Positions 47,001 through 58,700 of a DNA stretch of 64,000 nt are shown in pieces (the stretch's first letter is position 1; each line of letters opens with the position of its first letter). A program made the position numbers and the translations under genes. Origin of the DNA: Rotaria macrura (lineage: Eukaryota > Rotifera > Eurotatoria > Philodinida > Philodinidae). A model generated the notes under the pieces. It was not told the origin of the DNA, ran no database searches, and saw only the letters and a program-made list of their open reading frames with translations. The stretch spans positions 1 to 64,000 of the forward strand of contig OENT01000558.1 in assembly GCA_900239685.1 (NCBI GenBank). Direction: 5' to 3'.

Positions 47001-47269
47001 TCGTTTGACTGCTGTTCTTTATAAGTTTTTTCATCATTCTCAAATAAAAACAAGATAAAACACATCTCAATGGATATTCTGCCAATTCGTAAAGTTCTAC
47101 TGCAATCTGTGATTTTTCAAATTTTCAACAACACATTCATATCGAAAAAAACATAGTTTACACAATTTAACCGTATTTGGGTGTCTCATCTAGTATTTTG
47201 AAATTCTATTTTAAATCAACCAAGATCAATCAGCAAAGCAAAAATACCTCCTGTGTCATCTTCATGCCA
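44042..47269. other. 3.2 kb between receptor B and Ly6 B, no gene supported
   Basis: Frames at 44927-45160 and an antisense pair at 45686-46027 have no domain. I see no clear counterpart to the shorter interval after receptor A. Confidence 0.35.
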
Positions 47270-47516
47270 TGTATCCCATAATGTCAGATGCAAATAAATG
47301 TTAACTGATTTCTAACATAGTTTCTGCGATAATCGATTTACTCATAGAGAATACATACGTTTCTATATTGATAAAATTATACAGCTTATCTTCCTATCAC
47401 CCATCATAGCCACATCATGTTTCATCTTCAAGTTTCTCTTCGATTGCGCTGTCGACGACAATGATTTTCCCTTTTTAACTCGACATTAAATATTTATTCA
47501 CATTTACACTGATAAC

Positions 47517-47936
47517 TTATTTATAAAAAATTATCAATGATATTAAACTAAGATAAAATCCGATATTCCATATTGAAGGACGAAAAGACAAAGCATTATT
47601 ACATGCATCTTGATCACATATATGTAAACAACCACGAAATCGTTTATTTCGACTAATCCAATCAAGTTTAATAAAACCACAATGACTCGTACGAGTTATT
47701 CCATTATCATCGCCTTCATCTCTACTACATGTACGATACACATGTTGAACCGAATTTGCTACGATGAGAAACAAACACCTAACATGACACCTGTAATACA
47801 AAGTATTCTTACCTCCCGAATAAGCAACTAATTTAATACAATGTGTAGCTGGNACCATCACAATATCAATTGAACACATACCGATATCGACGATTGAAAG
47901 TATACATACGAGAAGAAACGAAGAAAGATACAACAT
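47517..47936 (-). CDS. Ly6/uPAR (quiver-like) GPI-anchored protein B, interrupted by an assembly gap
   Basis: Exon 1 is 47936-47882 (signal peptide) and exon 3 is 47758-47517 (second half of the Ly6 domain, CLHICDQDACNN and the hydrophobic GPI tail). Exon 2 is visible only from 47852 to 47813. The N at 47853 replaces the first intron and the first 146 nt of exon 2, which in copy A encode SCYKCSS and the next cysteines. What remains differs from copy A at only a few residues (DNGITR for DSEITR, SFRP for SFRL, LIIF for LIVF). The continuous frame across the N is an artefact of the joined ends and not the real protein. I expect an intact gene in the animal, unless the two blocks are one locus assembled twice. 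Confidence 0.75.
   Translation of the reverse strand: MLYLSSFLLVCILSIVDIGMCSIDIVMXPATHCIKLVAYSGGKNTLYYRCHVRCLFLIVANSVQHVYRTCSRDEGDDNGITRTSHCGFIKLDWISRNKRFRGCLHICDQDACNNALSFRPSIWNIGFYLSLISLIIFYK
47853..47853. other. single-N assembly gap
   Basis: One ambiguous base stands where copy A has 181 bp (32941-33121). Flanking sequence resumes exactly collinear on both sides, so this is a collapsed gap of unknown true length rather than a base ambiguity. Confidence 0.85.
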
Positions 47937-48065
47937 TGTTATCTGGTTCGATGTGCTAGAAGATATATCGTTGTTAAGAAATATATTACATACATGTATG
48001 TGATCTTGATGATTGTCAATCTGTTATCAGTTCTGTTCGACTCGATGCTCGTCTGACGTTTGAAT

Positions 48066-48098
48066 GGTAGTATTTATGTACTACCGTTGATAATCAAC
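48066..48098. promoter_or_regulatory. paired small hairpins upstream of Ly6 B
   Basis: Identical to 33334-33366 (GGTAGTA-TTTATG-TACTACC then GTTGAT-A-ATCAAC), about 130 bp before the start codon. Conservation may only reflect the recent duplication. Confidence 0.3.
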
Positions 48099-48435
48099 GA
48101 TATATAATCCATATGAGGCAAGTCAACGTATCCGAGACACATATGTGATAGAATGGTAATACATATAATGTGATTTTGTTCTATTACGTGAAATATGAGA
48201 AGAAAAAATAATGATCCATTGTCAAAATCAAAATAGATAAAAACAGAGAACATGACGTGACAACACCACGGGATGGTAACATCTCGAAAGGTTGTGTTGT
48301 TTTTAGTGTGACATTTCTGCTTCGAAATGAAATATGGCTAAGATTTTCACAGGACATTCGGCATTAATCATATATGAATGTAAATAATTTTAGTCATAAA
48401 TCAAAATACAGATGCATGAGTTCGACATTCTAAAA

Positions 48436-49160
48436 AAGTCGACATTGGGAAAATGATTTGTTAACAGAGTAACATCAAACATATGTCAGTTCATCATTAA
48501 GGAATCATGTGTAGTTCTTTGCTTGTATTTAAATTGACTTTAGTATGATTGGAACGAATTAGAATAAAATTCGGTTGAACTTAGAATCAAGACTACATAT
48601 GAATGATTTATTCGTTGATAGTTCATCACTTTCTTCTAGTGCATTTCTTTTCAAGTTAAGATGTCTTGGCAGCACGTACTAAAAATAGTTGTACTAATTA
48701 AAAAATTCCTTCAGAATGTAGATGGTACTATTAAGAGATGATGAAATCAGATGTATTGTCGATTAGTAGAAAAGCATGGAAACAGCAGCTGGCCAGACGG
48801 TTTACATACTAATATGTTATTGATTTTATCGTATGCTGAGACATTCGAGTCAAACGAAATAACGATTGAAATGACTACGACTGACGATGTAAGAACTAGA
48901 ATTACATCATATTCATTTTATAGCAAGGTTTTATCCTGATAAATAATTACTAGATATCTGTCAAAAACATTTTTGAATTGTCAATTACAAAAATTTTATA
49001 TAAAATACTTCGGATATCGCTTTGTTTATTTATTTCAACATTTATAATTAACAGTATGATAAATATATTTAAAAAAAACGAGAAATAGCTGTTCACAGTT
49101 ATAAAAACGGAAAAAAAACAACAACAAACAATTCGACCAATAACAATAACAAATAATCTC
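48436..49160. other. spacer and 3' flank of the SLC41 gene
   Basis: A+T-rich sequence; the frame at 48751-48939 is not supported by any domain. Confidence 0.35.
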
Positions 49161-49180
49161 TTATTATTATTATTATTATT
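49161..49180. repeat. (TTA)n microsatellite
   Basis: Twenty bases of uninterrupted TTA/ATT repeat about 44 bp beyond the SLC41 stop codon, therefore probably in its 3' UTR. Confidence 0.85.
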
Positions 49181-49223
49181 TCCTATTATAACATACATAT
49201 ACAAATAAAACAATAAAAATTTT

Positions 49224-52200
49224 TTAAGGCAGTAAAAGAAAGACACAAGTAAGTAATGCCGTACCGAGCAGATCTCCAATGGCTGTCAAATATGGAATAC
49301 ATACATTATCTGGATCACGTCCATGTTTCCATGAGAAAGCAACCATCCACTGTGCAATGTATAGAAGAATTGCAACCTATTTATATACAGCTAGATATGA
49401 ATTTTTTTTCGTTGAAATGTAAAATTTATCTTACTTGAATAAGTGCTCCCATTAGATACAGAATAATAAAGACGATGGAAAGTCGTGGATGATCAGCTGC
49501 CAATCGCCATATAATGAAAACAAATGTTAAATGACCTGGTATAGCCATCAATAATAAAACAAGTGTTGTTGGTGAATTATTTTCTAGAAAAATCTTCGAA
49601 AAAACTAAACATTCAATAAACATGTAAACATACTTTTCGAAAAAAAAACTTTATATGGATTGGGACAAATTTTTGAAGCATGATAATGTGCACGATCTTT
49701 AAATTCGCCTGGTTTACCATGTTTATGAAGAGCAGTTGAAAGACGACTTGCTTGAACAGCTACTAAATTTCCACCAACACCTAGAACAAAAGTCGTTCGT
49801 AATTAGTACAAAATTGTTGAATACTAACGAGCGACATAGGAAAATTCTTGATTTAAAAAAACACTCATACACTAGTACATAGAGTAATGATGAACTCTTT
49901 AAATGAATAAGAAATCATTACAAACAATTTTGGATCTCATGAATCAGTTACTAGACTGTCAAAGTTCTATTCGATATATAGCTTTTCTTCAGTATATATT
50001 GATTACTTCTATCTATATGCATAAATTGTCTGCGAATCAAACATTCCAGCTCAGTAGTACAGTTACAACTTAACATTCTGATGTATTCATGAGGTTCAAT
50101 TTTGTACTCAGTTGTTTTTCTTCTTTAAATTTTGGATATTTACCACCTTTACTTGAGATCATTGACTGAAACTGGAAACTAATCGTAGGCGACGAAGAAA
50201 CTATTAAAAACGAGACTGAGAAAACACTGCAAATTAACATACAATCATGAAATAGAGATTATTCGAACAATTCTAACAGTATTATCATTATCCTTTTCAG
50301 AAATATTTCTAATGCCCTGCACAAATCTCAATTCTGTAGGAATCATACATATTTCTAGTATTTATTTCGATCACGAAAATTAAATTTCATTGAAGATCTG
50401 TCAGAAAAATATTCAACTAGATCGAACAGGTCCAACATTGTAGGATTTGTTAAGGACAATCAATATTGTAGATATTCTTGTTATTACAAAACGATGTTAT
50501 CTTAGACGACATCCTTATACTGTATAATCTCAACAGTGTCGATGACACTATCATATCAGGCTTGTCTTTTTCGTCTGTTTTCCTCCCGCCAAAAAGCAGA
50601 AGTAAAACAAAATAATACAAACCATTCATAACAGGTTGAAAAACAGCAACACCACGAAGTGTTTGCACAGCAAAATCCAATATGAGACCACCGGTACTAT
50701 ACGAAAAAAAGCAATAATACACGAATCAAATTCAATTAATATCTTGTTTACCTAGAAATAAACATTGCAGCTACAACAGGTGACCTACATAAAAAGAATC
50801 ATATTATACTTCATTGATGATGCAGCCTAGAGAATCGATCTACATACCAACCATGAATAAGTACGTCTCGAACGTATTCATTTCGATAAGAAATTACGAT
50901 CCAGATTGGAGTTAGAATTAAAAAAAGGATTGTAATCATTATAGGTAGCCATGTATAATTATCTAAACCAAGCAAATGTTTTCTTTTTATTATTTAATCG
51001 AAATATTTCAATTTCGAGTTGATCATATTCTTACCAATAATTTTAAATAAAAATCCACCAATACTAGCTAAAACAGCTAACGTTGTTAAATCTCCAAGTG
51101 ATGCTGCGATTGGTGTCGCAATATTATCGGGATTTATTTTACATTTATGAGAACAGACGATAACAATGATCATAATTCCACCTAAAGCAAATTAGAATAA
51201 CAATATAATAGTCAATACAGGTACATTTATCATCATCGATATCTAAGAGATAATATCTATATATGATCTAGCTCATCATTGATTTTCGATTGTTTTCTTC
51301 TCAGAAAAAATTAAGTTTCTAGTATAAAAACAATTTTAAGGACGATCTTATTGTTCCTGATCTATATGACTTCAATTTTCTTTAAATATAAATTTATGAT
51401 GAGATACGAAACTGTCTATTCTCTTGGAAACAACGAAAGAGATGATAGTTGTTTTTTTCTAATCTCTTGACACAATGATATATTTCATTAAAACCAATCA
51501 ACTTTCTTTGATTGTTTGTCTATTGCTACTCATAGCTTCAGCCAGTTCATTGAGTAAGTTTTAGTCTAACAGAAATAAGCTATGTGATTCTTTTAGGTGA
51601 GTGCACAAAAGTTATCTATTCGCTAGTATTCGTTCAGTTAACGATGCTAAACCTACAGTATTGTGTTATGGAAAGTAACTTGTTTAAGAACTTCATGCAA
51701 AAAAAGTACACAATACGTTCATCACGAATTAACATATATTAAAATGTAAAATCTATATAAAAAGCATAGTAAAAAGGAATAGAAAATATTCGTGGCCAAC
51801 TTTGTGTGTCTATTACAAACCTAATACTAATGAAGCAATCGATGCTGTTGAAACACTACTACTACATAAAACAAGTGCGTGACGGATATTAAAATGTCCT
51901 TGTGGTACCCAACCCATGGCAAGTGATACCATAGCCGCCAAGAAACCAACGATAATCGCTTGTAATTGTGTTAAAATTATATTTCCGAAAATCATGCTTC
52001 GAAGTTCAGAATTCTTATCCATATTTCCAATATTAGCCTAAACAACGAAACATTTTGTTGTTTTTCTGAATATCTTTTCGGGAACTCACATAGTCAACGA
52101 ACGATAATAGTTAATGTATGTTATTTGACAAAAATTCTCATCTCTCTTCATCTTATAATGGACTCATTCATACTTCTACGTTCCAGATTGATGATAAAAA

Positions 52201-55200
52201 TCCATGCATTTGTTTCAATAGCAACTTAAAACGTTGGGCAACAGATTCAATTGCTATAGTTCATTAGTGAGAGATGAACGTTGAACATCAATGAGAACAG
52301 TATTAGTAGCCGAATCTCAATATGAGTATGTTGTTCATCGTTCTACATAGGAGAATAATGAGTCGATTGTATGATAGATGTCACAAGCGATATCTATTCA
52401 TACTTCGATGAACTGCCAGTCACATTTAGAATAATAAAATTATGAGATCGTTAAATTCAGAGATAGCTTGAAATTGTCAAAATGAAGTCTTGGAATTGAA
52501 TTTAAGACTTTTACGCTTGATTCTTATTTCGTAGAAAAATCAACAATTGTTTTCAAAAATTTCGAAGAAATACTCCTGATCATTTTATTTAGTAACATCG
52601 TTTGTAGATAACGTAGATATGAAAAGCATTTTTTTTAACTATTTCAATCATTAATAAGCATGATAAAAATAGAAGACATTAGTTGTTCATATTAATATAG
52701 ATTCTTCTCCGAAAGAAACAATCCTTTTCCCAGGAGGATCATTCCGACAATTGGACCCGATCATGTTTCTATTGGAGCTTCTCTAATCCGACGAAATCCT
52801 ATCGGATTCCTGGTTGTGATTCGACACTCAAAACCCTAGTGTTGGATTTTGTCGAATCCTACTATCGGAATCCGATTGGATTTCATGGTATGATCTAACA
52901 GGCCGCTACTATTGAGATTAAATGTTGATTCGTACACAAATAAGACAATAGGTTTCTCCCGTCGGATCCGTTAGTGGTTCCACAACCCGGATTCCCATAG
53001 GATTTCATCGGATTCATTCGCCTGGGTTGTCAGTGATACATCATTTTCACATAGTTTCTATTAGTGCGATCATGTTAATAAGATGATACATCAGTTCAAT
53101 CAATTTGCATTTGCAAATTATTATTCAACTTTGAAAATAGCATACTTGCGTAGATAGACGTGATGCCAATGTCATTTCCAAATTTCCTTTTAAACCAAGT
53201 AGAGCTGGAACGAGTATATAAATTTCTGTTATCTCTTTGAATACATTCAATTCCTAAATATGAATATAGATATTCAAGTAATGCTAAAGTTATTGATGTA
53301 TGTCACTGAGAACTAATCACAAAAATAACTACTATGGTGATTGATATAAACAATTATTCGACAAGAATCAGTTATTTTCAAACAGAACTTTTGCAGGATA
53401 GATCTAATCAAGATTTTTTTAATCATGTATGACAAGTTTATGATCAAAGATATTTACTGATTCAATTAATCGAGTGGATGATTTAGCTTACTACGGGACG
53501 GCCAAACGTGATTTAAGTTTTTAAAAATACGTAGTTGCATACTGGAATATTGACTTTTCATATTCTCAATCTGTATTGTTCATATTTGTATTCACATTCT
53601 ACTGCTGAATAGTTTTATGAAATTTATTGATAACTGTGTCCAATATGAGGAACCAAAATATTTCTTTTCTCACTGATTAAATGAATATTCTGATGAGACT
53701 CTAGCTTTTATATAACCTTGAATTGATTAAAATATTTGTCGTTCATAAAACTTGTGTTGATACATGTATGACAATTACCAAACCACTATACGTATTTGTC
53801 ATGAACTATTGATCGTTCATATACAAGAAAATCTAATCAATATTTTAAATCTTGTGACTGAGTTAGAAAATATTTCTTATAGATATATTATGCATGACTA
53901 GATACAGTTATAAAAAAAACAAGTACGATGTTGATTAACTACAGTCCATAGCACTTTTACTGCTGACATGAATACTGTTTTTCATTAAATGGATCAAAAC
54001 CTACTAAATACTCTTTGAGTCTCCTCAAGTACGAAAAGGAATCCATTTTGGCTCAAACTATACACGAACAGGTTTCATCATGATCCATTCATTGGTGGTG
54101 CCATCTATTGATAGGCAAACTAACGGCACGAGAAGCTGATGATTTGTAATGCCTGTTTCTACAAACTGGCATCCGTGTTGTTCTCCACTTGTCTTTTGAT
54201 GATAATATTTTTTAGATACAGTAGTTATGCTGTCTAATATACGCTGCGACCTTAATTGATTACAAGCACTTGAAGGGTTAAATTTTGTTTTTCGAAAACA
54301 AATTCGAATTATCTAAAACGCCGTGTAAATTTGTTCTACATGTTTTCAATTTTTATTAATGCATTGATGACTAAATCGAATATGAACCGTTTCTGCACGA
54401 AAAATTTTACATTGCAGAGGAATTAACTAGCTATGACACCATCGGTCTGAGAAACTTGAACAAATACTTCCACAAATCAATCTGTAAACTACTTTTGATT
54501 AGAAAATACTCAGTCATTCAATGTTGAAACTTTCCGATTTTAATCGTGATAACATTTACTATTAAATGAATTGTTTTATCTCTATGGAACCGTATGACAT
54601 TTTGAGGACATAATCAATTACCCTATACTAGCTGTTTAGTTGTGCATCACTGCTGATATGAATCTTCGAGTGGTAAATAATAGGCACTGGAAAATGAAGC
54701 ACTTGTAAAACAATTGATCGTAACGGATGTGGCTGAAAGGAATCTTATGCTTGTACTCATGATTCAATAGACATTAGTTCTGTTTGTTTGCTTAATTTTT
54801 CGATTCTCATATATTTGTTACTGACAGTGATATAACTTAACGAAATATTGACATAAACTCCAATCACTGTAACTAATAAAACATGTAGACAGATTGAAAT
54901 AAATGTTTATACTCAAAATTCAGTTTTCATTTAAGAATCGTATCGTCTCATGTGTCCTGTTGTTTTTTTGAACAACTGATGTACGAAAGATAGTCGAACA
55001 GTTCAATAATAATACTACCATCTTTTTCTCAATTCTTATTTACGAAGCAATATCATACTTTGACACGTTCAAGAACAAGTCCAGCAGCTACCATACCACA
55101 GCCAGCTATCATAAATGGAAGAAACACTTGACTTCCTACAATATACCATTTCTCTTGTTCATCATCGAATACTGTTGATATTCGAGCGGTACGTCTTACA

Positions 55201-55500
55201 TTTCCTATACAAGGAACATTTATAGATTTTCAATTTCCTATGAAGAAACTTACCATTAGATATGAGTACTTCAACTTCACTGTCATTTGGACTTATACCC
55301 GAATCGGAATTAACATTATATTCATTCGCTGCATCGGATAATTCAATAGTTTCTACGATTGAAAGAAAATGAACAAATGCATAAGTCACAAAGATAATAA
55401 TCAACGAATTATTTCTACCGTTTCCTTCTAATGAACTAACGATAGCTTGACCTTTAACCAGGAATACTTGAGGTAATTGGTTGTCAGTTTCTTCCATCAT
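49224..55500 (-). CDS. SLC41A-like: SLC41-family magnesium transporter, 12 exons, 487 aa
   Basis: Exons 55500-55419, 55352-55254, 55204-55059, 53253-53146, 52037-51821, 51181-51035, 50962-50848, 50784-50752, 50696-50623, 49780-49650, 49593-49435 and 49376-49224 keep frame throughout and give 487 residues. The family is the animal relative of bacterial MgtE and moves Mg2+ across the plasma membrane. The two MgtE-like halves are clear. The first has [20 protein letters not shown] and [20 protein letters not shown]. The second has [19 protein letters not shown] and [19 protein letters not shown]; the paired Asp-containing helices line the ion path in this fold. About ten membrane helices are visible and the N-terminal 80 residues are a soluble acidic region. 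It ends ..VFLLLP. Introns 3 and 4 are large (1.8 and 1.1 kb), and intron 4 carries a MITE. The gene is head to head with myosin VI. The exon 11 acceptor (TCGAAG|ATT) is the least certain border. Two ATGs stand in tandem at the start. Confidence 0.93.
52729..53036. mobile_element. MITE, CCCAGG-GGATTC family, copy B, in SLC41 intron 4
   Basis: A 308 bp element with ends CCCAGGAGGATCATTCCGAC (52729-52748) and ATCGGATTCATTCGCCTGGG (53017-53036). It aligns throughout with copy A at 35445-35780, with a deletion near each end. It lies wholly inside the 1.1 kb intron and should be spliced out. Confidence 0.8.
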
Positions 55501-55793
55501 TACCGTAAAAACATACGAAACTATTCATTCATTCAATAATCAGTCTCATGTTGAGTTTAGTATAAAACGAAATGATAACGAGCGCCACCAGCAATGGATT
55601 TTATAGAGATTGATTAATTGGAAAAAAAACTAAACTTAAAAACAATTATTTTTCTATATAAAATGATATGAAAAAAATGTTTTTTTTTAATCGAAAAATT
55701 TCATTTGATTAGTTCTTAATTCAACACCAATGAAATCATCCTTAAAACTGATGATGACGTCTACTTAAAAGTAGTCATTAAATACCGAAAATA
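55501..55793. promoter_or_regulatory. divergent promoter shared by SLC41 and myosin VI
   Basis: Only 293 bp separate the two start codons, which point away from each other, so both promoters and 5' UTRs must lie here. The stretch has A and T runs (A8 near 55622 and T9 near 55680) and the word GATGATGACGTC (55750-55761), which includes a TGACGTC site like the CRE/ATF core. No TATA box is convincing. Shared control of the two genes is inferred from spacing only. Confidence 0.55.
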
Positions 55794-58700
55794 ATGATAA
55801 CACTAAATGGTAATAAACCAGTTTGGATTCGTGATAATGAACAAGGTTTCGTCATTGGAAAAATAACCGATATTAATTCTGATACTGTAACTGTTCAATT
55901 GAATGACAATAGAAAAGTTCGGAAGAAAAATTAATTTCAACATATGAATTCATTCTTTTGTTTGTTTATTTTTTTTTTCGTTAGGCACTGAGCGTTCCTT
56001 ATGATTCGGCGTTCCAAGCTGAAGAATACGACAAAGATGTCGATGATAATTGTAATTGAACTATGAATTCAATTAATTTCGCTATATTAATCTTGTTTTT
56101 TTCTTGAAATTTCAGGTGCACTTATGTATCTTAATGAAGCTACACTATTAAATAATGTTCGTCGTCGTTACAAAAAAGATATTATTTATGTATATAAAAT
56201 AAGAAGAACTTTACGTGTACTTTTATAATCACATCGTTTTATTTCTATCACAGACTTATGTAGCCAATATATTAATTGCTATCAATCCATATAAGGAACT
56301 GCGTGGTGTTTATAATGTTGAAACAATGAAAAGATACAACGGAAAATCACTTGGTGTTATGCCACCACATGTATTTGCTATTGGTATGATAGATTTGAAC
56401 TAAATAATTATTTTGAGAAATAAAATTCTTCAGCAATATTTAAGAAACAAAATATTTAATTTGGATAACCTGGTGGAAAGTTTGATATTATCATAAAATA
56501 GAATTTAATTCATGGTTCTATTTCCAACGACATATGTGATGTGTCTTAGAATAGTAATCTAATAATTAGTCGATCTAATTCTTCTTCTATTAGCAAATAA
56601 CAAATAGATATTTCTTTTCTAAATCATATCTACATTTTGAACTTTGACATAATCTATAGTTAGTCCAGCAATATTCAAACAGAAATACAATCATAATTAA
56701 ATTTTTAGTTGAGTTTGTTAATCAACTATTATTAATATTCCATGTAGTCTTCGATTGTGTGTATTCTACAAAACGAGAATAGATCTAAATTACACTTAAG
56801 TCTGTCTAGATTTGATGGAATCCTCAAATAAACTAATAAAAATATTCTTTAGAAAATTTAGTGATTTCCGAGTTTGTTTATTTCACTTAGTTCTTCTCAG
56901 ATTCCCTATTTATATAAGAATTATGGTACTAAAATATGGAATTATAATGTTAATAAAGAAGTTTATACAGTATATAATTGTCTACGATATTCTTTTCAGA
57001 ACATTGATCAATTCATTAGTAATACTATCTATAGTAGGATACGCGATAGGCAATAATCAAATCTTCGAAGAAAACAGCTGATTGACCGTACGGAAATGGT
57101 CTCTAATTAGCAATATGATTCTCGATTGAATATGGCACAATTGCTATTTCAAGGTCGTTATGAATGATTAACTACATAGCTCAACACGTATTTATGAGGT
57201 ACAATGTTCGAATTCTCGTACCATTAGCCATGCAATGTTCCTTAACGAGTTGCCATGACATCATCGATCTGGTAGCACGCGTTAGCTATGTTCTGATGTT
57301 TATTCATCATTGAGCACAGTGCAAAACCGATCGTAAAAATGTTGTACTAAAGAAATTCGATATTAAAACGAAACACACATTCTATCTGTTGAGTATTAAT
57401 AGTTGAATTATTTCTTAATTGAGCTAAAAATTTCACGCGATGCTTGAACTAGAAAATTTACTATCTAACTAGACACATAGATTAATGTAAACGGAGTACA
57501 TGACTACATTAAATATGAATATTCTTTTGAATAGTACAAGTGCCTATTTATCCTCTCACCGTTAGACAAATATAACGTATTTCTTTCATTATGACAGTCA
57601 TTTAATTTATGGCATAAGTTAATTATTTTCAATGACTGCAACAGTAGGTATGAAAATTACTGAAAGACCTTGATGTTGAAGTGTGAGAAAAATGATATTA
57701 ACGTAAAATCACAAAAGACTTATATAATTGTATGAGAATAAAAAGAAAAACAAATTTCAATCGTTTATTCCTTGAACTTTTCTAACAAGTCCGATTTTCA
57801 AGTGACTAGTCAATGATGATCATACATTTTTTGTAATGCTAAAATCTTTGTTTCGTTTGAATTCTTTTAAAACGAATTTCTGAAACAAATAATATCAATT
57901 TAGAAAAATATGATTTTTCTTCGTATACGAATATTACTTCATGTTTTTATCAGAAGTTACTCTAAAACAAAAGTTCTTTCTTTATTTTCTAATCAACATT
58001 CTTTATGTTCCAAAATATGTCAACATATTTTTTTTTCAATTGAAGTGAACTCTACGATAGAATCTTGATTAACAGCTATAAGTATTCATTGTTGGAAATA
58101 GTTGACTTTGATATTTATCAGAATCTTTCAACAAACAAATTTCTCATCATGAAAATAATGACATAAATTTAAGTATTAATACTACACATGAATCACTCTT
58201 TCATTCCTAGAAGCTTGGCGCTCCTCACTAGCCATAATCTGCCGCTTTCGTTATTTCTTGAATTATAATCACTGAAAACATGTTCTATGACTTTTTTTTG
58301 TATCAGAAGCATTGGAATAATGTATTACACTCGTCTTCTTTGCTGATCTACAACAAGCATTGATTTTAGAAAAAAAAATCTTGAACTGGTCGATCTGCCG
58401 AGAGGCACGAATGTTTTTCGACAAAATAAAACATGACAGTTCATCTTGTTTCGGTGCATTTACTAACGCACATCGCACGTTCATTATCTTTAGTAACATG
58501 CGAATTATACTAATCTTATTTATCGTTATCTAAAAACTTGACTTCTACACAAAGTAATACTTTGTATTGGTTTCATTCAATGTAAAAAATGCTTTACATA
58601 TATGACGAAAATTTCTCTATGTGACAATATATATCATTGCTTGACAGAATGTCTCGAGCGAATCTTTTTGAGAAAATAAAAAAGCAAAACTTACTCTATT

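Larger units (their letters stand above)
47270..48435. repeat. duplicated block 2 containing the second Ly6-like gene
   Basis: Near-identical to 32361-33700 over exons, introns and both flanks, except for a stretch equivalent to 32941-33121 (181 bp) that is represented by one N at 47853. Confidence 0.85.

Noticed and set aside
57180..57235. tRNA-like T-arm (GTTCGAATTC) in the large myosin intron
   Set aside because: No acceptor stem, D-arm or anticodon arm can be folded around it.
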